This document shows, piece by piece, positions 12,101-25,446 of a stretch of 64,000 nt of DNA. Both the position numbers and the translations under genes were made by a program. The stretch comes from Lethocerus indicus (Eukaryota > Arthropoda > Insecta > Hemiptera > Belostomatidae): NCBI GenBank assembly GCA_019843655.1, contig JACDQD010000007.1:10909600-10973599 (forward strand), given 5' to 3'. The notes under the pieces are model-generated. The model saw only the letters and a program-made list of their open reading frames with translations. It searched no databases and was not told the DNA's origin. Numbering within the stretch: position 1 is the first letter of the stretch; every line of letters begins with the position of its first letter.

Positions 12101-12430
12101 TTTTACTGAATATACCGAGTGTCCGTAGCACAATAATATCGTATTATTATTAACATATCCTGATATGGAAGTGACTATTGCTATCTCAGACATCTTTTTC
12201 CAACTAGAAAAAGAGCCGGATACCCACAATTTGTGGTTATCACAATGACGCCTATTTTATTTGCAATTATTTTGGCGGTTCCCACTCGCTCTATCTCCCC
12301 TAGGAATTGTACTATGCTTGGGACGGTGCTTTGATATGAAACAGACCATATATCGTGACACATTTTACAAGTGTTTATTCCACCGGAAACCCCCATCGGA
12401 AATTACCTTAACGAAAGCTTATTTGTCCAT
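9110..12430. other. Mixed non-coding stretch
   Basis: AT-rich sequence alternates with CpG-rich patches, notably 9.3-9.7, 10.0-10.6 and 11.2-12.1 kb. Open frames here have no ATG of note or overlap on both strands, and none resembles a known family. I see no repeat array or RNA gene. Confidence 0.4.
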
Positions 12431-12439
12431 TTACTGCAT

Positions 12440-12850
12440 TTAGGTGCCCCGGTAAAAGATGTTTTTAATGTAGAAGAAACTCGGGTACTCTGAGTGTGCA
12501 GAATTAGACCGACTTGATCCGACGTCGGCCCTTGAGATTGGTTGATTGTCATGCACTAACTTAACTGTTGTGGTGCCTGGAAAATCGACATGTACTACTT
12601 GTTGCTCTCGTATTTCTGTTGCTCTAGCGGCTTGTTGCATCACTTACCGCTCCGTAGTCTCTGCGACTTCTACATTAAGTGTTCTTATCGGACACTGCAG
12701 CTTGTTCTTTAGGCCCGTTTTCCTCCGTTAGCTGTTGCTACAGCTATGTCGATTTCCTTGTAGGGCGTTGTGCAATACGAGCGCGAAGCTTTCTGCTCGT
12801 TCGTCTGTGCTCGAATTTTTGCGGCGCCTTTCTCTGGTTGTTTGGCCGGT
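12440..12850 (-). pseudogene. Possible decayed coding region, unidentified
   Basis: One minus-strand frame runs about 135 codons with only two internal TAA stops, splitting it into three parts: an upstream part with KNSSTDERAESFALVLHNAL, a middle part with CPIRTLNVEVAETTER, and a downstream part of about 67 codons containing VHVDFPGTTTVKLVHDNQP that ends at 12440. A GTAAGT overlaps the second stop, so a splice donor there is an alternative to decay. The composition is protein-like but I recognise no domain. Two stops in this length is fewer than expected by chance, but not decisively so. Confidence 0.2.
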
Positions 12851-12859
12851 AAATGGCGA

Positions 12860-15470
12860 CTTTAAGTACTCAACTAGTTAATACACAAAATATATACTGT
12901 AATACCTCGATTATAATGTAGTGAGCTTCAAATAATGACACGGTTATGAACCTATAATATAATAATTGAGCAGCCGGTATAGAATTAAAAATTCAATTAG
13001 ACCATCAATTTTATGTTGTAATCGCGCACGTCATTTTTCGAGTTCTTAATTGTTCAAAATTTTCGGTCGGTATTGCATAACTGTTGGGTACAGCGCACTC
13101 GAGATACGGTAGTCCGGCACCGACGACAACCGCCTCGCATTATGAAAAGAGGACGGAATATTTTTATTAGAGGCGCCCATCAAATTTTTAACAAGTACAC
13201 CATTGGGGGATCCCTTCTCCTCTCCCCTTCGTATAATCGAGTCTCTTTCTCCCTCCTTCAGATTTTACGGACACTCACGTAGGGGCATTCCGATGAAAAT
13301 TTAATGGTGTTTCGAAATGCTCCTCGGCCCTGCCTACTATCCTCTCCCCCATTGCCCCCGCGCTCGGGAGGGTGGGCGCCCTAATCGCTCGCGACAAATT
13401 TACGAACCCGCGCCTTACCGTAAAACCCGGCCTCTCTCCGACCGTAAAATAGGCTCGGCCCTAACGGATAATTCGATTAGGAACCGTTTCTGAAGGGTCG
13501 GGTCGAAGGGCCCAGATTTCGGTTCGGCGGAGGAAGTTCATCCATCGATTTTCCTACAGTTCTAACGCATTCGTGGCGCTGCGGTAAGCTAAATAATAAT
13601 TCGAGTTCTACCGCAAGCACCGCACTCTTATTTATATAGAAGATAAATTATTGAGGGACATAATCACTCATTTTCACTGGAATCCAGTCAATTCCGGAGC
13701 ACCGGACTAACAGGAGCCTACTACTATCCTCCAAACATCCGAAGCCCTCTAAGGGCGTCAATCAACCGGGAGAGACCTCGCCATTCCACCTCCCGCTAAT
13801 GGCATTAAATATAATGGGGAGTCCAAAATAAAGCCCCGCCCGTCGACCGAATATAGTTGGATTTTAAGTGAGCCCATAAAATAATTGCCGCCTAACGAGA
13901 CCCTACAGCAAATCAAGAATACTCCTCGGCCTCTCCTTCCACCTGGGGCTCTTCTTGAACTTGCTTAAATCCCCGACGTTTTAATGAACACAATGTTGTT
14001 GCCCCGGATAAAAAGCGTCTTAATGATGGCGTTCCTCCTCTCACGGCATCTTCCACTCTATCTATGTCTTCCTCTTCTCTCTTTCTCTGTCTCTCTACTT
14101 CCCAGCCTCTCGTAAAGCACAAGCCCACTGCTAAAATTACAATCTAAATTAAATCGAACTCAGAAATCAACACATCTTTGAAAACTTGTACTTAAAATGA
14201 ATTTCGTTCAAAAATATTCTTGTATCGTGTAGCATCAGTGTTTATAACAGTATTCACAGTGTTTCTACACCCCCACAGGAAGGATATTTCTTCTGCGGTC
14301 TAACATCCTATAATTCATTTTCTTGCCTAAGCTAGGTTGGTAAGGCATCGCATTGAATAGCTTTCAGACATCTATATTATAACCGTTTATTATTGAGGAT
14401 AGCCAGAATCTAACCCTCTTTTAACCAGTCGTAAAAGGAAATTGAGGAGGTTATTTCGCTTTCTTGGGGGCATGTCGATGGCAGTACGGTAGCTTTATTT
14501 TTTCGGTGGCGACTTTTTCACCGAATTATTTCAGTGTCGAAGCGGCATTTCTCTGTCTCCCTTCAGGTTGTTTTCACCTCCGTCCGGAGCAGCGCGGAAG
14601 GGAAGGGGGACATTTTTACGAGAAGCCGGACTGCCTCGAAGAAATTGCCCGTTTCGTTTTACCTCGAGGAAAGTTGAGACGGCGGTCTGAATGATGAGAT
14701 TCCACCGAGACACCTACGTCGGAGAGAAGGAAGTAGAGGAGGGGAGAACGTAGATAAGGGAGGGTAAGAGTGACTGACAAGGGTGGTTGCGCATTATGAA
14801 ACGTTAAACGGGAGAAGGCGAGACGGGAGAATTGGGGATAAGGGAAGGGAAGGAGGAGGAAGATAGTCCGTGACTACTTGGTCCGACTGTTTTTGCTTGT
14901 TGTTGGGCCGCGGCGGTTCTCTTCATTTATCATTAAGTTTGCAGGTGAGTAGGGATTGGCGCCCGCCCCCGCGGCTTAGGTCATTAGAGACGTCAGGCTG
15001 GACGGCCCCTTTCCAAATGGCCTCCTGACCCTTCGGCAAACAACCACGGCTAACAATACGGCCCTACCCGACTGTTAACACAATAACAGCGACTGTTGGA
15101 ATTAATTGACGGCATTAACTTACACAAACGGCGGTGTCGACCCGAAACCCGGCGGGAGGATCCCTATTCGCATTATACAACTGAGAATAATCGCCGAGAA
15201 CGGGGCACACACATTAAGATAGAAAGGACGACCGTGTTGAATTGAACGTAATTTTTGAAAAGCGTAAATTAAATATAACGGAGGAAGTTTTGGTTATAAA
15301 TATATAGTTTAGAATACCTGTTTTCTGGTATGTGAGGGGTTGGATTACCGTAGATTTCGTGTTTCTGTCTACTCTCGCTGCTTTGGTCTTTTGCTAGACC
15401 GGTTTCGCCTGCTCGCCATCTTCAGTAGCGGTGTTAGTCACTTAAAAACGATAATTTAAGCGTGCATGAA
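12860..15470. other. Non-coding stretch with CpG-rich patches
   Basis: AT-rich at 12.86-13.1 kb, then CpG-rich at about 13.3-13.9 kb and 14.5-15.2 kb. A CT-rich strand around 14.03-14.11 kb gives a highly charged but meaningless frame on the other strand. No gene, RNA or mobile element could be supported. Confidence 0.4.
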
Positions 15471-15474
15471 CGCG

Positions 15475-15475
<1 letters not shown>

Positions 15476-15531
<56 letters not shown>
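15476..15531. repeat. (TA)n microsatellite
   Basis: An uninterrupted TA dinucleotide tract of about 27 units, ending at a short CATACA. Such tracts can extrude as cruciforms and are length-polymorphic. Confidence 0.95.
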
Positions 15532-15534
<3 letters not shown>

Positions 15535-18500
15535 CAAACCCCTCACACAACCACATGATTATGATTATAAATTGGCAATTTATAACAATTTTAATATTTC
15601 GATAAATAAAAAATTAGAATTTTTAGGAGAGTAATGAAAGACCCACAGATTTTTCCCCTTTTGCCATCGAGCGGAATCATCCACGGGTTATTTGGGTCGG
15701 AAACGTTTAAAAATTCATTTCCTTTCTTTTTTTCTTTTTATTACCCAAGCGGCCGTTTTTTTTCGCGCGGGGCCTCAGGAGTGTTTAATTCAGGTTATTC
15801 CGGCCGAAGAATACAACAATAGGCGCCGGAACTTAGCGGCCGAACCTTGAATTCGTAAAGGCCTTTAAGCCCCTCCCGCACCACCGTGTCAGCGTTTGTA
15901 TGAGAAAGAGAGGAAGAGATTCGTTGGGCGATGGCGGGGGCGGAGAGGAAAGAGATAGAGAGAAGGAGAGAGAATTGCGAGTTGGACTCCTGATATATGA
16001 GGTTGGACTCTTCCAAACCGGACTTCAGATTAGCCACTAGAACTGGGGACGAGGGAGGGCCTCCCGCTTATCCCAGTTTAAATTGGGACCGGTTTAATTC
16101 TGTCCCGAGTCGCAGCTCTCCTTTACAAATGATGTTTTCATTTATCTAAACGATTATTGGACCGAAGCCGTACTTTGTATCGTCGGAAACGTAAAAGGAC
16201 GCAACTGTATTTATTGTTTTACCGCCCACGAAATATACACTATTACTGTATATTAAACAATGAATATTATAACAATGGAGACTCGATACTGTACAATTAT
16301 TGCTGTTACGGAAGGGTAATACGAGAGATATTAAAGGAAGAACAAGTGTGTCTTTCTGAAATCAGTGGAGTGTTTTACAAATATATTCCAAATGAATATC
16401 CACACTTGTGTGATAGAGTTTCGTGGGCGGTTTACTTAGACACTTTGTCAGCAGGGACGTTTACACAGGTCTTATTTACGCACACACCATTTATGATAAT
16501 GGTCAAGAAACTTTAAAAGAACACAGAACTTGGAACGATTTTTCTTTGGATTGTATATACACTACTCCTTCTTCACCATATCGGTATTCGAACAAGTTCG
16601 AACTGAACAACTTTCACTTTTATGCCTTCTTTTAATTGAGACGAACTGTATTAATATTGTATATTCAATAATGAAAGAGGAAGAGATAATTCAATGGGGA
16701 AGAAAAATCAGGAGACGTAGGATTGGGGTCGGCAGATTCGTAGAGATTTCCTAGAGATAAAGGAATCAAAGTTGGGGATGGGGGAAGGCGCAGCGTGGAA
16801 TAAATGTTCAAACTCTGGTTTCGCGTCTGAGCACTGCATTCGGGCGGAGCGGTAGAAGTCGGAATTTTAATCGAATTCGTAATGATATTTATGCAGAATC
16901 TGACAGTGACGGCAATGAATGTCAACCGGTAGGCGTGGGCGGATGGGGGGGTGAAGGGACGCAATAACCCCGCCTAGCGACAAATGTTTTCCTCGCTCTG
17001 CGCGTCTAAGAAACTTTTTTAATTTAGCAGTAAGCTTTCATTTTCGAGACCGCAGTCACCCACAGGCCACATTTTCATTGGGCGTATATCTAGGTGCTGG
17101 GGTCAACGAATTTGACGAGAACCCCTTTTTTTTCGCAATTGGTAAAGGCTAATGACCGCCACCGGAAAAATGGAATAATTAAAAATCTGTTGAAACGCTA
17201 ATAACAACAGAAAAATCCGTTTCCATAATATTTTATCAACAGTGTACTACGTAAAAAATGTTTAGTAGTAATTAATGAGGATTTTTTCCATCAATATCTT
17301 TTACGGTAGCGAGATTGCCCATTGAATGTGAGGCCTATTTTGGGTGGTTAATTCGGTATTAATTTTTTATTCACGCGGCAATAAGAGGGCTACGTCCTAG
17401 GGCGTTACTGATAAAACTGAAGTCGTGGGGAATAAAATAATTGATCTTAACATAAATGTTATATCATCTGTCTAGCGAGTGGAGGTAGTAAATCACCGAA
17501 GTCACATCGAGTAATAATATTCTGAACAATCGCGGACCCTCAGGCCAATACCGTATATTATTCATTTAATCAATTAAAACTCTAATGGTGTTTTCCTATC
17601 AGTGTTTGTCTGTCCGTGACGTAATCAAGTGTGTTGCACTTCTCCGGATAGAAAGGCATGGACCTCTTTACATCAATAGATGCAGACTCGTGTCAGGCTC
17701 ATATTGGGCCAATGTCCCAACGCTGACAATGGGGTACTACCGTTTCCACCCGGGTTTGTTCAGTCCCGTGGTAACAATTAACAAGCACTGCAACTAATAC
17801 ATGAGGATAGAGGCCGTGAGAATCACTAGCGGCCGCGGATAAAGTTGTTTTGCTCCCGGCCTCTAATTTCATTTTCGTTTCCGTGGGGTATTACCGGGAT
17901 CGAGGGTTTAGGAGTCCTGTCCGACCGTAGTTTCGTTACGGGGCGGCGGTGGAGGGGGAGTTTGTGATTTATTAAAGGTTCAGAGCGGGTCTACCGCAGA
18001 CTCCCCTTCCAGGTCTACCGCCCCCCCTTCTGTAACAAGCGGGGGTACGCGGATTAAGGCATTAGGCCGCGGTCGGGGCGAGGGCCGCTCCTGTTTTAGC
18101 GGGGGATGATCCGACTACACGGCAGGGTATCGCGAAACGGCCTAGGCCGAAGTCAAACGTCCGACACTTCATTAAAAGGTTACACACCGGGACCCAATAC
18201 CTCGCTCATTCCCTTTCCGCCGGGGCGGGGGGGGCTCGCGCACGCCCCTCGGGGAGATTTATAGGGCCGATAGTAAATTGCGTCTGGAGAGGTAGGGCCC
18301 GGGGGGCCGGCCGGCTTACAATGGCCCGCACCACGACACAGCACTACGGATTAAATTGTACACCCCGCACACCAACAGTCCACCTAGCCGATCTAACCAA
18401 CCGACGCCACTTAATGAGACTCTCCCCCCGGAAAATTTAATTATACCGAGGTTACCGATTTGGCGGGGGTAGAACTGCCTGCTGATCAAAAATAATTACC

Positions 18501-19390
18501 GAAGAAAGCGAGATCGTATGAGTAAAATAACGTCATTGATTCCCATATGAAGTCATAGATAATGGCAGATTGAAAAAAATATTGCCGATAAACACCTCTG
18601 CCTTTTCGGTTTCAGCTGGTGGGAATATTATCCTTAATTTGACTATTATAATTATTGCTGATGAAAGCAGTTTTATAAGTTGGTGTTTATTGTTCAGTAT
18701 TGTTGTGCATGAAGCATGTCATTTGACAGTTGCTTTAATATAGTCGTATATGGTAACCGTACAGGGCCAAACAGCTGAAAGAAAGACGGGTCGATCGTTC
18801 CGGGGCAAAAATGCAAATGATGGGGGTTGTTATCGCGAGCGAGGCAGCCCCACGGACTCAGGTCCAGATATAGTTTAATATTCAAAACTTGGTTCGGTTA
18901 AGAGTGGGTCTGATGTTAGCGAGAGGGGAGGAGTGGGAGCGGCGAGGGACTTTCCCATTAACATTCAACAGGTTGGCACTACTGGACCTCTAACACCGGG
19001 GTGCCCCCCGGCCCCACTTGATGAACTCAAACTTGATGTCGTTTAATTGACCCTCGAAGGTATGGGTTTTAATTCCGCTAGCCGAATTCCGGTAGTAAGT
19101 TTTATTGGGGACTGCTCAGAATTGCTGGGTAAGAAGTTCAACTTGCTTTCGCTAACTGTGTCGCATTATCAATAGTACTGCCAGGCCCACTTAAACATAA
19201 TGAATCACAAAAAAACTGGCTCCAGAAACAATAATTCGGTGGTATCTTTCTGAAGGTCCAGGAACATAAAATGGCAGGAAAAATGAAAAAAGTTTCATTT
19301 CGCGATACTTGCTTTAAAATTTAAGCGCTCAAATTACAATTAGCAGTATAAATTGCGCATATAAAACCTGCTAATATTTTAGGTTTCCTA
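15532..19390. other. Non-coding stretch with strongly GC-rich block at 17.8-18.5 kb
   Basis: AT-rich sequence with long chance frames (for example 16157-16516, which begins at TTG) leads into a block at about 17.82-18.48 kb. That block has many C and G runs and dense CpG, including a GGGGGGCCGGCCGGC-type string near 18300. The block has no coding signal and resembles the other CpG-rich patches of the window. Confidence 0.4.
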
Positions 19391-19398
19391 TGTATGAG

Positions 19399-19665
19399 TT
19401 AAAGTTGGAAAGTTAGATATCTTCTTCCGGTCGCTTTATCTGGATAAGAAGGATGCATCATGTACAACCACCACCTCTGGAAATGAAATGTCTTTATTCC
19501 TAGAACATATTGCTTTAAGCGGTATAGCTCCCTTTGTGTGATATAATCCATTAATGTGTCCTTAAACTCTATAGGATTGTTCACGTTATTGCCCTTCAGA
19601 CCGAATAAGCTTTGAAGCGGGGAGCCTTTGGGGCGGGCCTTAGTTAAGTTCGTGAAACACTCGTC
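19399..19665 (-). CDS. Possible coding exon or relic, unidentified
   Basis: The minus strand is open for about 88 codons ending in TAA at 19399-19401. The first in-frame methionine is well inside the frame. Composition is balanced and protein-like, with segments such as KGSPLQSLFGLKGNNV and KQYVLGIKTFHFQRWWLYMM. No splice acceptor is evident at the left edge of the frame, where a stop precedes it, and no domain is recognised. It may be a degraded retrotransposon or gene fragment, or chance. Confidence 0.18.
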   Translation of the reverse strand, partial: DECFTNLTKARPKGSPLQSLFGLKGNNVNNPIEFKDTLMDYITQRELYRLKQYVLGIKTFHFQRWWLYMMHPSYPDKATGRRYLTFQL

Positions 19666-19669
19666 GGAT

Positions 19670-21855
19670 TAATTAATCAGCGTTGATTAGTATTACCTCG
19701 AGGATTTGCCGAAGGTAGCGAGCCTAACAGTAATTATTTGTCACTCCAAATATTATTAATATACAATTTTGTACAATTACATCTGCTTCCACTCGCATAT
19801 CTTGTCCTACGCTAGACCGTCTTCAACTTCCCGGTTTCGTCAGTAAACTAGCGAGGTCAAAGCTTGCCGATCGAACATATTGGCTCAAATGTCTTAAATG
19901 GTAATAGCGATTGAAGAAAGCAACAGTGGTTATATCCAGTAAATATTAATTACTTAACGTTATTCCCGGTGCGCCCACTATTAATTATTTTATTTTTTCC
20001 CGATTGGGGCTATAAGATTAGTGTACAGCCGGGTCGGACAGAGGCTGGTGGCGTGCAGCGGAGGGTCATGTGATTTGGAATTGGAAAGCTGGACCTGAGG
20101 GATGCCTGACATGTGTTGGGGGAGCGGTTCTCGGTTTTTGTTTTGTTGAGGGGCTGATACAATTTAATCCTACCCCGGGGGCGCCGCTATACCCCTCATC
20201 ATCCTCTCAAGCAATTATACGTAATATTTTTTACGGGCCTTATCACGCATTCAAACACACACACATGCACATTTATCCGATCATGTCTCATGTCCCAATT
20301 TAACGATTCCTTTCTCTCTCTTTTTTATTATTTCGGTCTTAATTAATATTTACTTATACGTGCAATGTACGCGAATACAAAATTATCTTACCCATTTCAT
20401 AAATTGCTGCCAAGACATTAAATTTACTGTAGATTATATAAGAAGATACCACTTGAAAGGATCGAATTCGTAAGGAATATTTTTAAGGGCATTAGACGCT
20501 TTAAGGGCATTAATTTAGACTCCAATTACCTTGTAAATTGGAGCCTTCATTACTTTATGTTACTTCTCACTTGAGATTATTTCTACTGTTTCTCGAGTCA
20601 TATGAACTTTCCAACCCTTAAAGTCTTCGGGTAAATATTTGTCTAGACTCAGTCATAAAAGTAATAATCAAATAAAGACAAATAAAGTCAGTCCTAAATT
20701 ATTTAGGACCAAATTCATCCCATCCAACATCAGTACAGACTGACTTCCGACTTACTAAAGTAAATTTAAATCTAACGAGCACACTGGAGTTAGTGAGATC
20801 CACTCATTTAATCAGTTGGAATTTTTAATTGTAGAATATTTGCTCCTCTACCACTTTATCCAGTCAGCGTGTTTGCATCACCAACGTTTGAGGAATCAAT
20901 GTAAGGAGTAAGTGGAAGCAAATTCCGAATTATCCGAAATTTCAACACATTAACTTAAGTTCCATTACGAACTTCACACGAAGGGTTCTTTTTTCCAGCG
21001 AGCCACTATGTACGCTCTATCAGGTTCCTCCCACCGTGAGTGGACAAAACCTTTCTACAAAGGCTCTTTCAATAATTTTCTGAATTGTAGGTCATCCTTT
21101 CTCTGGGTCTAACCGGCCATTTTGAAATTTAAGTGGCGAGAAAACCAATTAGTTTATAGTTGAAGAACAAATTCTTAAGCGAGTTAATAAGCCTAGTGAA
21201 GAAAAACAAATAAAGAAATACGCGGCATAAACAATAAATAACTCTGGCGATGTTCAAGGGAAACTGCTTCATTTTGAGGCGGGCACTAAATTTTAATTAA
21301 CCTTTTCCCTCCAGTTGGCCAGAAGCTGAAGGTCTCCCCTGCGCTTGGCCACCACTCCAGATTTCAACCCAAACTAAGTTCTTCTCCTCGCCGCCTTTAT
21401 TCTTTATTTAACCTCCTCCAGCCCAGTGCTTAATGGTTTTAATTTGTCATTTTTAGTCACGATCCTTGACACTGGAGGCATTAATATTAATTCGGGGTAC
21501 GAACGACTCGCAGAGATTTATCGCTGAGAAAGAACTCGCGAGGAATTAAAACATTCAGAGGTCCGCCCAGTTGCAAAGTCAGTACGTTTCTTCAGCAAAA
21601 AGTACCAATCGAAATAATCGATAAAGGAGGTTGTTTTTTACAGACAGTAATATGGAAATCAAGAATATTGTTGAGAATCATAAGACAACCTTTATGAGAA
21701 AAAAAAATGTATAACTGCTATTTTCTGTCCCCTATATTGTTGTTATTGATCTCGGTTTTAATTGGAAATGCAAGAATTCTTCGTCGGTGTTCAGATCCGT
21801 AATTACATCACTAACATTGCTACTGACTGATATGATACTGTCCATGGAGATGGTT
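19670..21855. other. AT-rich non-coding stretch
   Basis: No coding frame of note. It contains a direct pair of TTTAAGGGCATTA at 20482-20494 and 20500-20512 (period 18) and a 19-base palindrome at 20691-20709 (GTCCTAAAT, one base, then its complement). Both are small enough to be chance. Confidence 0.4.
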
Positions 21856-21859
21856 CGAG

Positions 21860-21910
21860 TAGCCGTGTGGAGACACTGAATCCCAGGAGCGGGGCTCATG
21901 TTCCAAACTC
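21860..21910 (+). repeat. tRNA-like relic (possible SINE head)
   Basis: TAGCCGTGTGG at 21860-21870 resembles a polymerase III A box, and GTTCCAAACTC at 21900-21910 resembles a B box with one mismatch to GTTCRANNC. The gap between them, 29 bases, fits a tRNA gene. The surrounding arms do not fold into a good cloverleaf, so this is a pseudogene or the tRNA-derived end of a SINE rather than a working tRNA. Confidence 0.35.
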
Positions 21911-24900
21911 TCCCGGATCCTCCATTATCAGTGTAGTGATAGTTAAGACAGAGTTGGCGGTCGCTATGCCACAGTGCATTATTAACAGACTGCTACGGAT
22001 GATGACATGGACAGATCAAGCCAAAGTGAGTGTACTCCTGAGGATGTCTAGGAAATAATCAACTTAAACCCTAAATCAATTAAATAATATTGTCCATTTT
22101 TCAATTGCAGTCTGAATGTCTGTGGAAAATAAGTTAATATTGCTGAAATTCGACAATAATTAGTGAAGAATTCGTCACCAGAGCTACGTCGTATGTGAAT
22201 TAATAATTCATTTAATATAGGAAATACGTTATACTAAAATTGATGTCGAAACTGCTCTAAAGGTTTTAATAAAATACACCGTAGAGCAGTGGATATTTTA
22301 CTTCGAAAGTAAAACTTCCAACAGCGCGTAATTGAGATCTAAAAAGTACGAAAGTCAAATATTCCCGCAGCGTTATTATTAATGAACCCGGCATGAATTA
22401 TGCCGATAAATTTTACACTCGACTCCGTGTAATGATTTTTGCACTCGATGAAAAACACAGTATAGCTAATATTTAATTGTAGATTTTATCTTCGCTCATT
22501 TGTACCGACATATATTCGGCTACTGATTTTAAGTGCAACGATTGCGCCAATAGGGCTTAAAAATCATTTAGCCACCCGAGTGTTCAATCTTCTCCTTCCT
22601 CTGAGCGTCGCCCAATTCTCAGTCAGGAAAACTTCTCAGACTAAGTAAGTCTGACTTTTGGAACTCCGCACGCAGCTCATCGATAGCTCGTTCTCGAGTA
22701 CATTAGTTTACGCCTCTGAAATTTCGGCTCTTAACTTCGCTAAATGTGCAGGTGGGGTTCAATTAAGATTTACTAACAGATTATTACAACTTTCATCTGT
22801 AAATTGTACAATCGGAGGAATGAAATATTGGGCAAAAATTCTCGATCTACAGAATAATAATGTGCAAACAAATTTTCAGGGTAGATGTAGATCCAGTGAT
22901 TCCGGAATGCTGTTTTCTCGAGCTTCTGGACAATTCCCGCTTGGTAACTTATATTCCATAATTATACTGTTTCTCGGGATTCGATTTTTGTACAGAAATT
23001 CGCGAATAAACCTAAGTTTCGGTCTCGTCGGTTTGCCTTTAGTCGGCATCGATTCTCGGAATTCGGGCGACGTTGAGACTGGAGTTTATATCTAGTGGGG
23101 AGGGTCGGCTGAGTGTGAAATAGCTGGCCCCTTCCACAAATCTTGCCGCTCTAGCCCGTATTAGGCAACCTCCGAGCCTTAGTCCCCCGGCCCCCTCTTA
23201 CAAAGGTTACCTCGCCGACCACTTAGCCAAATTAACATCGTTATTTTCCCCCTTTCTATAGCTCCTGCAGACGGATTCTCTAATATCTCCTTCCCATTGT
23301 CCCAATTGAACAGACGAACAAAACAACAGAAAGTTTAATTTCTCGATAAACAATTTCCTGTTGATAATACTGAACCCGTGAAAAATGTTGCCTTATGAGT
23401 ACAAAAATATCTAAGTAGGAATTACAAGCCGTTCGTGTTGGCATCCCTGACGTCAATATAAATCAAGCTTTTTAATAATTTTTAGTTCCCATTAAACCCC
23501 TATTCGGAAATTATACCAAAGGCCCAATTTTCTGCCCTCTCTCGGAAAGGCTGCATACCACCGACAGTAACTAATGCAGAACGACATACAGAGAAAATGC
23601 GGCATTTTGTTTTCTACAGAATTACAATCGATGCTAGAAAAATAAGACTGGGAAGTTCTGCCAACTCCTTTTTTGGAAAGTAAAGTTACAAAGTTAGTTA
23701 TTCGGTTCTATCTTAAGTAACACTGTTTTTGGAAGATTTCCAAGATGTAGAACCAATTTAAGAGGACAACCCACAAATTTTATTCTACTGTGGTCGAAAT
23801 TTTGTTTCCGCGAGAAACAAAATTTAGAGGATATTTGAGTATAGGATAATTTTATGAAAAATGCATTTTGAATTAGGATAAAATTATTAGTATCGTAATT
23901 TCAATAGGATTAGAATAGTTTGTCTTTAAATTTCATGTTTCCTCATCAGATTCGAAACGAAACACTTTTTTTGTGTGATTTTATTACAGAATGTGTGTAT
24001 TAAGCAGCGTTTGACTTTAAATCCGGGATATATTTTTAAATCAGTTCTATATTATAAACAGCTATATATATTCTTGGATTATTTGGATTTTTGTATCGCG
24101 CCATTAAAAAAAATTCTAGCGATTTGAAGGAAGTGTACCACAGGATGCTGTAGTTATTATTTAGAGCTTGAAAATGTTTCCTACATATAGCATAATAGTG
24201 ACAACGAATATTCATTTCATCATCGGGAAATTCATTCGTGAACCGACGATTCTTATCCTGCCTTCTTTGGAACTTTAGAAAACGGCCCAACTTACACGAC
24301 TTCCGAGGTACGCTCGGTAGTTTCGGAGGTGCGAAACGTCCCCAAGTTAAATGCCGACTTTTTGCCGGACCGAATATCAAAAAGTCGAAAGGAGGAGAGG
24401 AAGTCGCCGGCGGGAAAAGTTGTTTCAACACTTGTCCGAAACTCCAAAGCTACATTTAAATATGAGATGAAAAATTAATTCTCTCTCTCTCTCCCTCTCT
24501 CGGAGAGGGATACCGTGAAGAAAGCCCCTCCGTACGGAGAGGAAATAGAAGTAAGGAATGGGAAAGGGAGAGGCGAGAAGCGGAGGGACAATCCTTCATG
24601 ACAACGTGTGTAATTTCCGGTAGGGCCGTTCATCTTATCTTAACTACCGAACCCCACTACCCCCCTCCCTACCGGCCAAACTCTTTCTTTTCTTATTTCA
24701 CTTTTTTGCTTTATTCTTCTTAAGGAAAACAAGCGACAACAATCCTCCTATTTAACCTGCCTGTCCCGTACTATATTTTCTGTTGCTTCTGCCCAGAATG
24801 GAGCAGAAGTCCTAATGCAATTAGGACTGAAAAAAAAACTGAAGTTTGGATTGTATATTCCTACACATTTATGTAACATAAAGAAACTGGAATAGACCGG

Positions 24901-25397
24901 CCAAGATGATTGGCATCGTATTCCTGCTAAACCTTTTCAATGTAATGTAAATATGATGTAAGGAATAGGCATGTAAATAACGATGGGACGATTCTCCCTC
25001 TATATATTTCATACAATACGTTACTCAAGTTTTATTTTTCAAACGTATCTTCTTCGCGATATCATCTTATTTATACATCAATACAGACATGCAAACACAC
25101 GGACGTACAGTGGGCGCTGTAACTGCGCTCAAGGAATGGCGATAAGCAGATACCGATCGGCCTAAGTCAAGAATCCAAACATCGGATAATAAAAGCCTAT
25201 TGGAGGAATACAGAGAATTTTCCATTCAAAGGAAATCATCTGAATTGTAGCTTCCCTAATGAGGTTTCACACTTTATATTAGTTTTTAGGTTGACTTTTG
25301 TTTACTTTTTGCCAGATATTGGTAATTATGTCGGAGGGTATTCGTATTGCAATTAGTATAACTGCTCTCTCGGTTCATACTCCTCTTTTCGATATCC

Positions 25398-25404
<7 letters not shown>
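21911..25404. other. Mostly AT-rich non-coding stretch
   Basis: A 145-codon frame at 22658-23095 begins at TTG, has no early ATG and shows no domain, so it is not called. A short perfect hairpin (CCCTCTC, loop TCG, GAGAGGG) at 24493-24509 sits in a CT/GA tract. No RNA gene or mobile element is recognised. Confidence 0.4.

Positions 25405-25444
<40 letters not shown>
25405..25444. repeat. (CT)n microsatellite
   Basis: Twenty uninterrupted CT units on the plus strand. Confidence 0.95.

Positions 25445-25446
<2 letters not shown>

Noticed and set aside
16157..16516. 119-codon frame with protein-like right half.
   Set aside because: TTG start, no acceptor, a tyrosine/asparagine-rich left half, and no recognised domain.
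22658..23095. 145-codon plus-strand frame.
   Set aside because: It starts at TTG and lacks an early ATG or splice acceptor; no family was recognised. Chance frames of this length are plausible in CpG-bearing sequence.
24320..24350. FGGAK string resembling the CREG C-terminal strand.
   Set aside because: It lies 8 kb upstream of the CREG-like exons on the same strand, so the order is wrong, and its surroundings do not fit the family.
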